Assembly: GCF_001542775.1 (NCBI RefSeq)
Contig: NZ_CP014145.1
Coordinates: 2,294,001-2,358,000, forward strand
DNA from: Microterricola viridarii
GTDB lineage: Bacteria; Actinomycetota; Actinomycetes; Actinomycetales; Microbacteriaceae
Length of the DNA: 64,000 nucleotides
Direction: 5' to 3'
A program made the position numbers and the translations under genes. The notes below the pieces were generated by a model, which searched no databases, was not told the origin of the DNA, and saw nothing but the letters and a program-made list of their open reading frames with translations. Of the stretch, positions 50,466 through 58,379 are shown piece after piece (within the stretch, counting starts at the first letter, position 1; the number at the start of each line of letters is the position of its first letter).

Positions 50466-52276
50466 CGCACTGCCTCCAGCGGGCCGGCTGCGAAGGTGGA
50501 CCGCAGCTGCTCGTCGATCGTGGCGAGGGGCTCCCCGCGCGGGCTCGTCATGGTCGGGACGGCGGCGAGCAGGGCTCGGGTGTACGGGTGGCTGGCGTTG
50601 CCGGCCACCAGCTCGCTCGTCTCGATGTCCTCGACGATGTGGCCCTCGTACATGACGAGGATGCGCGTGCAGACGCTCGTGATCACGGCCATGTCGTGCG
50701 AGATGAGAAGCAACGCGGCGCCCGTCTCCGAGCGCACCTCGTCCAGGAGCGCGAGCACATCGCGTTGCACCGTCACGTCGAGCGCGGTGGTCGGCTCGTC
50801 GGCGATGATCAGAGCCGGCGTGCCCATCAGCCCCATGGCGATCATGGCGCGCTGGCGCATGCCGCCGGAGAACTCGTGCGGCAGCTGGCGGGCGCGGCGC
50901 TCCGGGTCGGGGATGCGCACCTCGCCGAGCCGGGCGACGGCTTTGTCGTGCGCGGCGGCCTTGGACAGGCCCTCGTGCAGCCAGCCGATCTCAGCGATCT
51001 GGGCGCCGACCTTGAGCGCCGGGTTCAGCGACGACATCGGGTCTTGGAACACCATGGCCATGCGCGTGCCGAGAAGCTTCGCAAGCCGGCGCGGCGACAG
51101 CTCGGCCGGCCGCGCGCCGTCCCTGACGATCGGCACGCCGTCGAACTCGACGAGTGCCGCATCGCTGTCGACGGGGTACTGGGTCAGCTGCGCGACCGCG
51201 AGGCAGCTGAGCGACTTGCCGGAGCCCGACTCGCCGACGATTCCGACGGCCTCACCGCGGCGCACCTCGAAGCTGATGCCGTCGACGGCCTTCCTCCAGG
51301 TGGAACCGGCCGGGACGGTGACCGCGAGGTCTCGCACGCGCAGCACGACGTCGTCTTGGTTCGAATCTGCGGCGGGCTCTGTCACGGCTGCACGGGTGTG
51401 GGCGGCCGCCAGCTTCGGCATCCGCCGCCCTAGCCCGCGGTGCACGCCGGTGCCGCGGGCGATTGCCTCGCCGGTGACAGTGAACACCAGCCCGGCCAGC
51501 ACCACGGCGATGCCGGGCGCCAGCGCGGTGGCCGGGTTCACGAAGATCTTCGAGAGGCCCTCGTTGAGCATGCGGCCCCAGTCGAACTCGGGCGGCTGGA
51601 TGCCGAGGCCAAGGAATGACAGGCCGGCGAAGGCGATCAGACCGCCGCCCAGCGAGAGGCTCGCGTTCACGATCAGCGGCTCGCGGATGTTGGGCAGGAT
51701 GTGCCGGAACAGCAGCCCGGCCTTGGAGACACCCAGGATGCGGGCGGCATCGATGAATTCGCGCCCGCTGACCGAGGAGGTGAGCGTGTGCGTGAGCCTG
51801 GCGTAGGCGGGGGCGATCGCGACCCCGACGGCCAGCACGGCGCTGAACGAGCCCTGGCCGAGCACGATCAGCAGGAAGATCGCCAGCAGCAGGGCGGGGA
51901 AGGCGAGGGCGAAGTTCAGCAGCGCGACGAGGATGCGCCCGGCCCAGCGCGGCATCAGCGCGGGGATCGAGCCGAGGATCACGCCCAGGCTGACCCCGAT
52001 CGCGACGGCGCCGACGGCCATCATCACCGAGAGCCGGGTGGCGACCAAAGTGCGGGCGAAGACGTCGCGGCCGGCGGCATCCGTGCCGAAGATGTGCTCC
52101 GCGCTCGGCCCCTTCGACAGGTTCAGCGGGTCGGACACCGCCGCGGCCTCGCCCCAGATCATGGGCGCGAACAGCGCGAGGCCGAACAACAGCACGAGGC
52201 CGATCGCCGCGAGGATGCCGAGCGGTGAACGCAGTGTTCCGATGATCCAGTGGCTGCGCACGGGCTTCTGGCTCAC
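50462..52276 (-). CDS. Peptide ABC transporter permease-ATPase fusion (DppC-DppD)
   Basis: A 604-residue fusion. Residues 1-280: DppC/OppC-type permease with five to six helices and the coupling motif EFIDAARILGVSKAGLLFRHILPN. Residues 310-595: DppD/OppD ATPase with Walker A GESGSGKSLS, FQDPMSSLNPALKVG, signature FSGGMRQRAMIAMGL, Walker B IIADEPTTALD, and SHDMAVI. The linker has PAADSNQDDVV. Such permease-ATPase fusions are known in actinobacteria and Firmicutes. It is coupled at both ends with dppB and dppF-type genes. Confidence 0.93.
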   Translation of the reverse strand: MSQKPVRSHWIIGTLRSPLGILAAIGLVLLFGLALFAPMIWGEAAAVSDPLNLSKGPSAEHIFGTDAAGRDVFARTLVATRLSVMMAVGAVAIGVSLGVILGSIPALMPRWAGRILVALLNFALAFPALLLAIFLLIVLGQGSFSAVLAVGVAIAPAYARLTHTLTSSVSGREFIDAARILGVSKAGLLFRHILPNIREPLIVNASLSLGGGLIAFAGLSFLGLGIQPPEFDWGRMLNEGLSKIFVNPATALAPGIAVVLAGLVFTVTGEAIARGTGVHRGLGRRMPKLAAAHTRAAVTEPAADSNQDDVVLRVRDLAVTVPAGSTWRKAVDGISFEVRRGEAVGIVGESGSGKSLSCLAVAQLTQYPVDSDAALVEFDGVPIVRDGARPAELSPRRLAKLLGTRMAMVFQDPMSSLNPALKVGAQIAEIGWLHEGLSKAAAHDKAVARLGEVRIPDPERRARQLPHEFSGGMRQRAMIAMGLMGTPALIIADEPTTALDVTVQRDVLALLDEVRSETGAALLLISHDMAVITSVCTRILVMYEGHIVEDIETSELVAGNASHPYTRALLAAVPTMTSPRGEPLATIDEQLRSTFAAGPLEAVR

Positions 52277-52277
52277 G

Positions 52278-53282
52278 TCACACCTCCTTGATGGTGGATC
52301 GGGGGTCGACGAGTGCGAGCACGATGTCGACGATGAGGTTGACCAGCAGCACCATGCCGCCGTAGACGACGACGAGGGTCTGCGCGAGCGGGTAGTCCTT
52401 GCCGGTGATCGACGAGACCAGCGTCTGGCCGAGCCCCGGCCAGGCGAAGATGCTCTCGACGAGCACGGTGCCGGCGATGAGCGAGCCGAGCATCAGGCCG
52501 GCCATGGTCAGCGTGGGCGTGAGCAGGTTCGGCAGGGCGTGGCGCAGGTAGAGCAGCGCGGTCGGCATCCGCTTCGCGCGGGCCGTGCGGATGTAGTCGG
52601 CGTCGAGCACGCCGAGCGCCTCCGCCCTGACGATGCGGGACAGCGAGGCGATGCCGCCGAGCGCGAGCGCGGCGACGGGCAGGATGTAGCTCTCCGGGCC
52701 GGTGCGCCCGGCGACGGGAAGCACCGGGACCGTCACCGCGAACAGGTAGACGAGACCGACGCCGAACAGGAACTCGGGAATGACCGCGAAGATTCCGGAT
52801 GTCGCGGTGTAGCCGATCTCGACCCCACGGCGCCGCCCACCGCGGGTGAGCGCGGCGAAGGCGATACCGATCGGAACGGCGAGGAGCAGCACGACCACGA
52901 TCGTGAGCAGGGCGAGCTCCAGCGTCGCCGGCAGGCGATCCGCGATGACCTGCACCACGGGGATATGCAGCTTGATGGAGTCGCCCGGGTTGCCGGTGAC
53001 GAGGCCGCCGATGAACCGGGTGTACTGCTCCCAGAGGGGCAGGTCGAGTCCGAGGTGCGCCCGCATCGCCTCGACGACCTCGACGGAGGCGTTGAGGCCG
53101 ACCGCCATGCGCACGGGGTCGCCGGGGATCAGCTGCAGCATGAGGAACGCCGCGGTCACCAGCCCCCAGAGCGAGAGCACGAAGACGCCGAGGCGGCGCG
53201 CCAGAAACGACGGCCAGCCGCCGCGTGCGAACCAGGAGGTTCGCGCGCGGACGGCCGGCGTTACAGCGGGAGCAGCGGTCAT
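52278..53282 (-). CDS. Peptide ABC transporter permease (DppB type)
   Basis: A 334-residue permease with six helices. N-terminal RRLGVFVLSLWGLVTAAF then PGDPVRMAVG, the DppB/OppB periplasmic segment; the coupling helix is LDADYIRTARAKRMPTALLYLRHALPN; the end LVDIVLALVDPRSTIKEV is typical. One base separates its stop from the start of the permease-ATPase fusion. It forms the transmembrane heterodimer with the permease half of that protein. Confidence 0.94.
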   Translation of the reverse strand: MTAAPAVTPAVRARTSWFARGGWPSFLARRLGVFVLSLWGLVTAAFLMLQLIPGDPVRMAVGLNASVEVVEAMRAHLGLDLPLWEQYTRFIGGLVTGNPGDSIKLHIPVVQVIADRLPATLELALLTIVVVLLLAVPIGIAFAALTRGGRRRGVEIGYTATSGIFAVIPEFLFGVGLVYLFAVTVPVLPVAGRTGPESYILPVAALALGGIASLSRIVRAEALGVLDADYIRTARAKRMPTALLYLRHALPNLLTPTLTMAGLMLGSLIAGTVLVESIFAWPGLGQTLVSSITGKDYPLAQTLVVVYGGMVLLVNLIVDIVLALVDPRSTIKEV

Positions 53283-53286
53283 CGCG

Positions 53287-54882
53287 TTACTTGAGCAGGC
53301 GCAGCGCCGAACCGACGATCTGCGACCCGAAGGCGAGCTCGGCGTTCTGCAGGTAGGTCTTCTTCACCGTGTCGGCGAACGGCACGACCGAGGTCTCTGC
53401 GAACAGGGCCTTCTCGGCGTCCGCCCAGGCCGAGCACGCCTCGGCACCGACCAGGCCGGATGCCGTGGCAACGGCCGCGTCGTACTCGGCGTTTTCAATG
53501 CCGGAGAAGTTCAGGCCGTCGGCCGGGACCGGGCCGGAGAAGAACGGGACGACCATGCTCGGCAGGTTCACGTAGACCGGCTCCCAGGCGACATCCCAGC
53601 CGGTGTTGTCGGTGCCGGAGAGCAGGACCTCGACGGTCTTGTTCGAGTCACCGCTGGTCAGGGTGACGTCGATGCCGAGCGCGGTCCAGGCCTGCTGGGT
53701 GAGGTCGGCGGCGGCGTCGTAGGTGTCGCCCATCGAGTCGTAGAAGAAGTTCAGCGCCAGCGGCGTGCCGTTCTTGGCACGGATGCCGTCGGCGCCGAGC
53801 TTCCAGCCGGCCGCGTCGAGTGCGGTGGCGGCGGCTTCGACGTCGAAGTCCGGCAGGTTGCCGGTGACCGTGTCGTCGACGCAGGCACGCGGGTTGGTCG
53901 AGACGAGGCTGGTGGAGCGGTGGCCGCGGCCGCCGGTGATGACGCTGGTGAGGTCGTCCAGGTTCAGGCCCTGCACGAGCGCGGCGCGGACAGCAGGGTC
54001 GGAGGTCGGGTTGGCCGGGTTGTGGTTGAAGAACATCTGGCCGGCGATCGCACCGCGCTCTGCGGCGTTCAGTCCGGCGGCGTCCAGGCGGTCCTGGTCA
54101 GCGCCGGTGACGAGTGCGGCGTTGAGTTCGCCGGAGAGCAGCTGGTTGGCCTCGGTGCTCTCGTTGGTGACGATCGACACGACAACGGTGGCCGGCACGC
54201 CGGGCGTCTCGGAGGTGGTGTCGTCCGGGCCCCAGGAGTATCCGTCGCGGCGCTCGAAGGTGTAGTGGTCGTTGGCGACGGCCTCGGTGACGGTGAACAT
54301 CCCGGAGCCCGCGGAGCTGGCGTCGATGGACTTCGGGTCGGCGAGGGCTGCGTCGCAGAGGATCGGCAGTCGGGCCAGGTTCAGAAGCAGGAACGGCGAG
54401 GCGGCGGGGGTCGAGACCGTGACGGTGTTGCCGTCCACGGCGGCGGAGGCATCGACGGGCACGTACACGCCGCGCAGCGCCGAGCCGTTCGCCTCGTCGG
54501 TCACGAAGCTGATGTTGTCGGCGACCGTCTGCGCGGTGAGTGCGCTGCCGTCGCTGCAGGTCACGCCGTCGCGGAGGGTGAAGCTGGCGGAGGTCGTGGT
54601 CTCCTCCCAGCTCTCGGCCAGCCAAGGGCCGATCTCGCTGGTCTTGTCATCGACGTTGACGAGGAAGTCGTAGCTGAGCATCGCGAGCTGGTGCGTGGGC
54701 GAGCCGGCCGTCATCAGCGGGTTCAGCGAGCCGGGGTCGGCGTTCAGCGACCAGGCGAAGGTTCCATCGACCACGGGGGCCTGCGGGCCCGACGTGTTTG
54801 CGCCCGTGCCGGCGCTGCAGCCGGTGATGGCGAGAGTGACGCCCGCCGCGATGGCGATGGGTGCGAGGAGCCGTTTCGTCAT
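53287..54882 (-). CDS. Peptide ABC transporter substrate-binding lipoprotein (SBP_bac_5)
   Basis: A 531-residue extracellular lipoprotein: signal peptide with lipobox LAITGC (Cys about residue 22), then the family-5 binding-protein fold (ADPGSLNPLMTAGSPTHQLAML, WLAESWEETTTSASFTLRDGVTCSDGSALTA, IAGQMFFNHNPANPTSDPAVRAALVQGLNLDDLT, each read in part). It gives the ABC importer its specificity, which cannot be read from sequence alone. First structural gene of the operon; 145 bases separate it from the PucR gene, room for a regulated promoter. Confidence 0.94.
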   Translation of the reverse strand: MTKRLLAPIAIAAGVTLAITGCSAGTGANTSGPQAPVVDGTFAWSLNADPGSLNPLMTAGSPTHQLAMLSYDFLVNVDDKTSEIGPWLAESWEETTTSASFTLRDGVTCSDGSALTAQTVADNISFVTDEANGSALRGVYVPVDASAAVDGNTVTVSTPAASPFLLLNLARLPILCDAALADPKSIDASSAGSGMFTVTEAVANDHYTFERRDGYSWGPDDTTSETPGVPATVVVSIVTNESTEANQLLSGELNAALVTGADQDRLDAAGLNAAERGAIAGQMFFNHNPANPTSDPAVRAALVQGLNLDDLTSVITGGRGHRSTSLVSTNPRACVDDTVTGNLPDFDVEAAATALDAAGWKLGADGIRAKNGTPLALNFFYDSMGDTYDAAADLTQQAWTALGIDVTLTSGDSNKTVEVLLSGTDNTGWDVAWEPVYVNLPSMVVPFFSGPVPADGLNFSGIENAEYDAAVATASGLVGAEACSAWADAEKALFAETSVVPFADTVKKTYLQNAELAFGSQIVGSALRLLK

Positions 54883-55008
54883 GTTGCCTCCGTCGACGGG
54901 GGGACCGTCTGTGTTCAGGGTGGGGTGATTGCACTGGTGCTCACTCCATCGTGGCGGAGCCGGAACGGCGAAACATCGTCGAGTCCGACGAATCCAGACT
55001 GAGATATC

Positions 55009-55020
55009 GTCCGATCGGAC
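55009..55020. promoter_or_regulatory. Palindromic candidate operator upstream of peptide operon
   Basis: gtccgatcggac is a perfect 12-bp palindrome in the 145-base gap between the pucR stop and the binding-protein start. A partial echo, gagtccgacgaatcc, lies at 54981-54995. PucR binding is a natural hypothesis; nothing in the sequence proves it. Confidence 0.4.
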
Positions 55021-55027
55021 AAACTGG

Positions 55028-56650
55028 CTATCTGCTGCCGGGGGCGGTCGCCGCGAACAGGCGCAACTGCAGCATCAGACTGAACCGCATCTCCGGGTCA
55101 TCGAGGTCGATCGCCGCGATCTCGCTCAGCCGGCGCAGACGATAGCGGAAGGTGTTCGGGTGCAGGCCCAGACGGCCCGCCGCGGCAGTGACGTCGCCGA
55201 ACGCGTCGAGCCAGGTTTCGAGCGTCTCGACGAGGGAGCCACCGCTGCCGGCATCGTGCTCGCGCAACACGGCCAGCGGCCCGGTGACCGATTCGCGCTC
55301 GGCCGAGAGCGAGTCAGAGAGGCGCAGCAGCAGCGACTCGACCTGCACCTCCTCCGCGTCGGCGACGAGGCGGCGGCGCGGGCCGCCCGTCGACCAGAGC
55401 AGAACGCGCAGGGCACGGTCCGCCCCGGCGCGGGCGCGCTGCAAACCGGTCACATCGGCCACGGGAGCGCCGAGCCCGATCACGACGGACGGCCCGCGTC
55501 GGTACCGCTCGGCGAAGGTCGTGGCGATCCGCCGCGCGTACTCCGGCCCGGGGTGCCCCTGTGCATGCGGGAGCACCGCATACACCGTGCCGGCGATCGG
55601 GGCGGCGACCGAGAGCGCGTGGATCTGGTGCAGGTACATGCCGAGCGAGTCGGCCAGACGCTGCACGGCGTCCTCCTGCGCGATCGAGCTGGTCGAGGTG
55701 TCGGTGAGGCCGACGGCGAGCACCGATGTCGGCGCGGAGCCGTAGCCGAGCCGCTCGGCCGCCTCCTTCGCCCGCACCCCTCCCTCGAGCAGGTCGAGCA
55801 CCTCACTGACCCGCAGCCGCCTGGCGGCGTCGCTGCCCGCGCGCTGCCGGAACAGCGTGATGGAGGCGACGGCAGCGGCCTCGACGAGAGCCGCCGACTG
55901 CATCTCGCTGAGCGGCTCGTCGACGATGGCCCAGATCGAGCCGAGCAGCTCGCGGCCGGCACGGATGCGCACGGCGACGCGCGGGCGCACCCCCGGGCCG
56001 ATCGACGGCAGGAACACCGGCTGCGCCGAGCGCTCGATCTGCCGGAACACGCCCGAGCTGGTGAGGATCTTCTCGTAGCTCGACGGCACCTGGTGTCCGA
56101 GGACGCTCTGCTTGCGCGCGTCATCGCCCCTGGCCTGGTCCGCAGAGAAGGCGAGGATGCGGTTCGACGGGTTCTCGATGGTCACCGGCCCGCCGACCAC
56201 GGCGGCGATGGAGTTCGCCAGATCGAAGAGATCGGAGTCGGCCGCCGCGGCATCCGCCTCGAGCCCATACCGTGCCGGCTCCGGGGCATCGACGAAGTAG
56301 GAGGCGAGCTGAATCCAATCGGTGCCGGCCGGGGCCCCCAGTAGCGCGACGCCGCACGACTCGGCGAGCTGCTGAACCGCAGCGTCGATGCTCACCGGCT
56401 CGCGCACGACGAGCGCCAGCGCGCCGGCGGCGGCACACTCCCGCAGCGCATCGGCGAGCTGCTCGGCGGTCTGCACGCCCACCCCCAACACGAGGGCGCC
56501 TTCTGCGGGTGCGAGCGCGCCGGGCTCGAACAGGCGCACTCCCCCGATCTCGCGCGTGTCGAGGGCGACACCGGGCAACATATGCGACAGGTCGAGCCGC
56601 GTGATGAGGTCGATCGCCGAGACCCGCCGGGCGCCGAGATGGGCGGTCAC
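55028..56650 (-). CDS. PucR/CdaR family transcriptional regulator
   Basis: A 540-residue regulator, GTG 56650. N-terminal PucR domain (about 10-130: LITRLDLSHMLPGVALDTREIGG), a GAF-like middle domain (150-290: ENPSNRILAFSADQ), a GGDEF-like degenerate region (300-440) and the C-terminal PucR helix-turn-helix (470-530: LETWLDAFGDVTAAAGRLGLHPNTFRYRLRRLSEI, read in part). Such regulators respond to purines, sugar acids or amino acids. It lies just upstream of, and in the same direction as, the peptide transport and D-amino acid operon, so control of that operon is likely. Confidence 0.9.
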   Translation of the reverse strand: MTAHLGARRVSAIDLITRLDLSHMLPGVALDTREIGGVRLFEPGALAPAEGALVLGVGVQTAEQLADALRECAAAGALALVVREPVSIDAAVQQLAESCGVALLGAPAGTDWIQLASYFVDAPEPARYGLEADAAAADSDLFDLANSIAAVVGGPVTIENPSNRILAFSADQARGDDARKQSVLGHQVPSSYEKILTSSGVFRQIERSAQPVFLPSIGPGVRPRVAVRIRAGRELLGSIWAIVDEPLSEMQSAALVEAAAVASITLFRQRAGSDAARRLRVSEVLDLLEGGVRAKEAAERLGYGSAPTSVLAVGLTDTSTSSIAQEDAVQRLADSLGMYLHQIHALSVAAPIAGTVYAVLPHAQGHPGPEYARRIATTFAERYRRGPSVVIGLGAPVADVTGLQRARAGADRALRVLLWSTGGPRRRLVADAEEVQVESLLLRLSDSLSAERESVTGPLAVLREHDAGSGGSLVETLETWLDAFGDVTAAAGRLGLHPNTFRYRLRRLSEIAAIDLDDPEMRFSLMLQLRLFAATAPGSR

Positions 56651-56796
56651 GGCATGCTCGCGGCCGGCGGCTGCTGGCGGTCGATCGGCATGGGTTCAAT
56701 CCTATGTCGGGGAATCACCCGGTCTATGTGATGCCCCCCGAAACAGCCCGGCGCAGGCTTCACAAGAGAAGCAGTGAGACCAGTGGAGGCGTAATC

Positions 56797-56910
56797 ATGC
56801 AGCGTGGCGATTCTGTTCCGAGTGAGCCGCCGGAGACGCAGCCCATCGACCTGTCGCAGCTGTTCCTCCGGCCTGTGCATACCGCCGACACCGACGCAGA
56901 CGAGCTCTAG
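56797..56910 (+). CDS. Small acidic peptide (37 aa), possible gene
   Basis: MQRGDSVPSEPPETQPIDLS then QLFLRPVHTADTDADEL, 37 residues, with GGAGG 8 bases before ATG 56797. Very acidic and Pro-rich, no hydrophobic segment. It lies 36 bases before the MFS gene on the same strand, in the promoter side of the divergent pucR. A good ribosome site and absence of any other feature suggest translation; I know no homologue. It could be a leader peptide. Confidence 0.4.
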   Translation: MQRGDSVPSEPPETQPIDLSQLFLRPVHTADTDADEL

Positions 56911-56946
56911 CCCGTGCGGCCTGCGCACGGGGATTGGTAGCGCGCG

Positions 56947-58362
56947 TTGTCATCCCGCGGCGCAGGGCTGAGCGTGGCACCGGCACGCTGGACGCTCGTG
57001 CCGCTCGCGCTCGCGCAGTTCATCTGCTCGTTCGCCGGATCGAACATGAACGTGATGCTCAACGACATGAGCCGCGACCTCGACACGACGGTGCAGGGGA
57101 TCCAGATCTCGATCACGCTGTTCCTGCTGGTCATGGCGGCGTTGATGATCCCGTTCGGCAAGCTGACCGTGCAGCTCGGGCGGAAGCTGTGTTTCGTGCT
57201 CGGCCTCTCCGTCTACGGTGTCGGCGCCATCCTGAGCGCGCTGTCGCCCGGGCTCGGCGTGCTCATCCTGGGCAACTCGATCCTCGAGGGGGCGGGCACG
57301 GCACTGCTGATTCCCCCGGTCTACATCCTGGTCACGCTGTACTGGACGGGTCTGGCCGATCGGGTTCGCGCTTTCGGCGTCGTCAGCGCCGCGGGCGGGG
57401 TCGGCGCGGCGACCGGGCCGCTGATCGGAGGCTGGATCACGGCCGCCATCAGCTGGCGTGCGGCCTTCCTGTTCCAGGCCCTCGTGATCGCAGTCATCCT
57501 GTTGCTCGCGTTGCGGCTGAAAGATCCGCTCCCGCGCGAGCCCGGGCGCCCGTTCGATGTCACCGGCGCGGTGTTGTCGGCGCTCGGCTTGATCGTGTTC
57601 GTGCTCGGCATCCTCGCCGCAGACAACAACCTGCTCGCCTCGCTCGGGCTGATGGCGGCCGGAGCTGCGGTGATCGCGGTGTTCTTCCTGTGGGTGCGCC
57701 GGCTGGAGCGCAGGGGCCGGGAGCCGCTGCTGTCGACGGCGCTGTTCCACAACCGCGTCTCCAATCTGGCCCTGGTCACCCAAAACTTCCAATGGCTGCT
57801 GTTGATGGGAACGTCGATGCTGGTCGCGAGCCATCTGCAGGTGGTCCGCCACTACGACGCGATCGAGACCGGGATCATCTTCAGCGCCGCCACCGTCGGA
57901 ATCCTCGTGTCTTCGCTCGGGGCGAGTTGGCTGGTGCGTCACTTCTCACAGCGCACGCTGATCATCGCCGGCTTCCTGGTGACAGGGGTCGGCCTCCTCC
58001 TCCTGCTCCTGGTCGGCGCGGTGCCGGGCGCCTGGCCGTTCGCACCGGGGCTGCTGGCGATCGGACTCGGCCTCGGTGCAACGCTCACACCGAGCGTCAA
58101 CGTTGTGCAGTCGGCGTTCCCCGAAGAGACGCAGGGTGAGATCTCCGGCCTCTCCCGCAGCGTCTCCAATCTCGGGTCGAGCTTCGGCACGGCAATCGTG
58201 GGCACGCTCCTCGCGCTGAACGCGATGGGTCCGGCCGACGGGTATGTGGTGGCGATGGCGCCCCTGATCGCGATCGCCATCGCCGGCGCCATCGTGGCCG
58301 GATTCCTGCCCGGGCGCTCCCCTGCGCCGATCCACACCGGGCAACCTGCGACGCAACGCTAA
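56947..58362 (+). CDS. MFS transporter, DHA2 (EmrB/QacA-like) drug:H+ antiporter
   Basis: A protein of about 471 residues with 14 hydrophobic helices. QFICSFAGSNMNVMLNDMSRDL at helix 1, GKLTVQLGRKLCFVLGLSVY as loop 2-3 motif, GVGAATGPLIGGWITAAISWRAAFLFQ as the antiporter motif C region (in part). The start is uncertain: TTG 56947 or GTG 56974. The substrate is unknown; multidrug or small-metabolite efflux is usual. Followed 17 bases later by the GH15 gene. Confidence 0.85.
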   Translation: MSSRGAGLSVAPARWTLVPLALAQFICSFAGSNMNVMLNDMSRDLDTTVQGIQISITLFLLVMAALMIPFGKLTVQLGRKLCFVLGLSVYGVGAILSALSPGLGVLILGNSILEGAGTALLIPPVYILVTLYWTGLADRVRAFGVVSAAGGVGAATGPLIGGWITAAISWRAAFLFQALVIAVILLLALRLKDPLPREPGRPFDVTGAVLSALGLIVFVLGILAADNNLLASLGLMAAGAAVIAVFFLWVRRLERRGREPLLSTALFHNRVSNLALVTQNFQWLLLMGTSMLVASHLQVVRHYDAIETGIIFSAATVGILVSSLGASWLVRHFSQRTLIIAGFLVTGVGLLLLLLVGAVPGAWPFAPGLLAIGLGLGATLTPSVNVVQSAFPEETQGEISGLSRSVSNLGSSFGTAIVGTLLALNAMGPADGYVVAMAPLIAIAIAGAIVAGFLPGRSPAPIHTGQPATQR

Positions 58363-58379
58363 AGAATCAGGAGAACACA

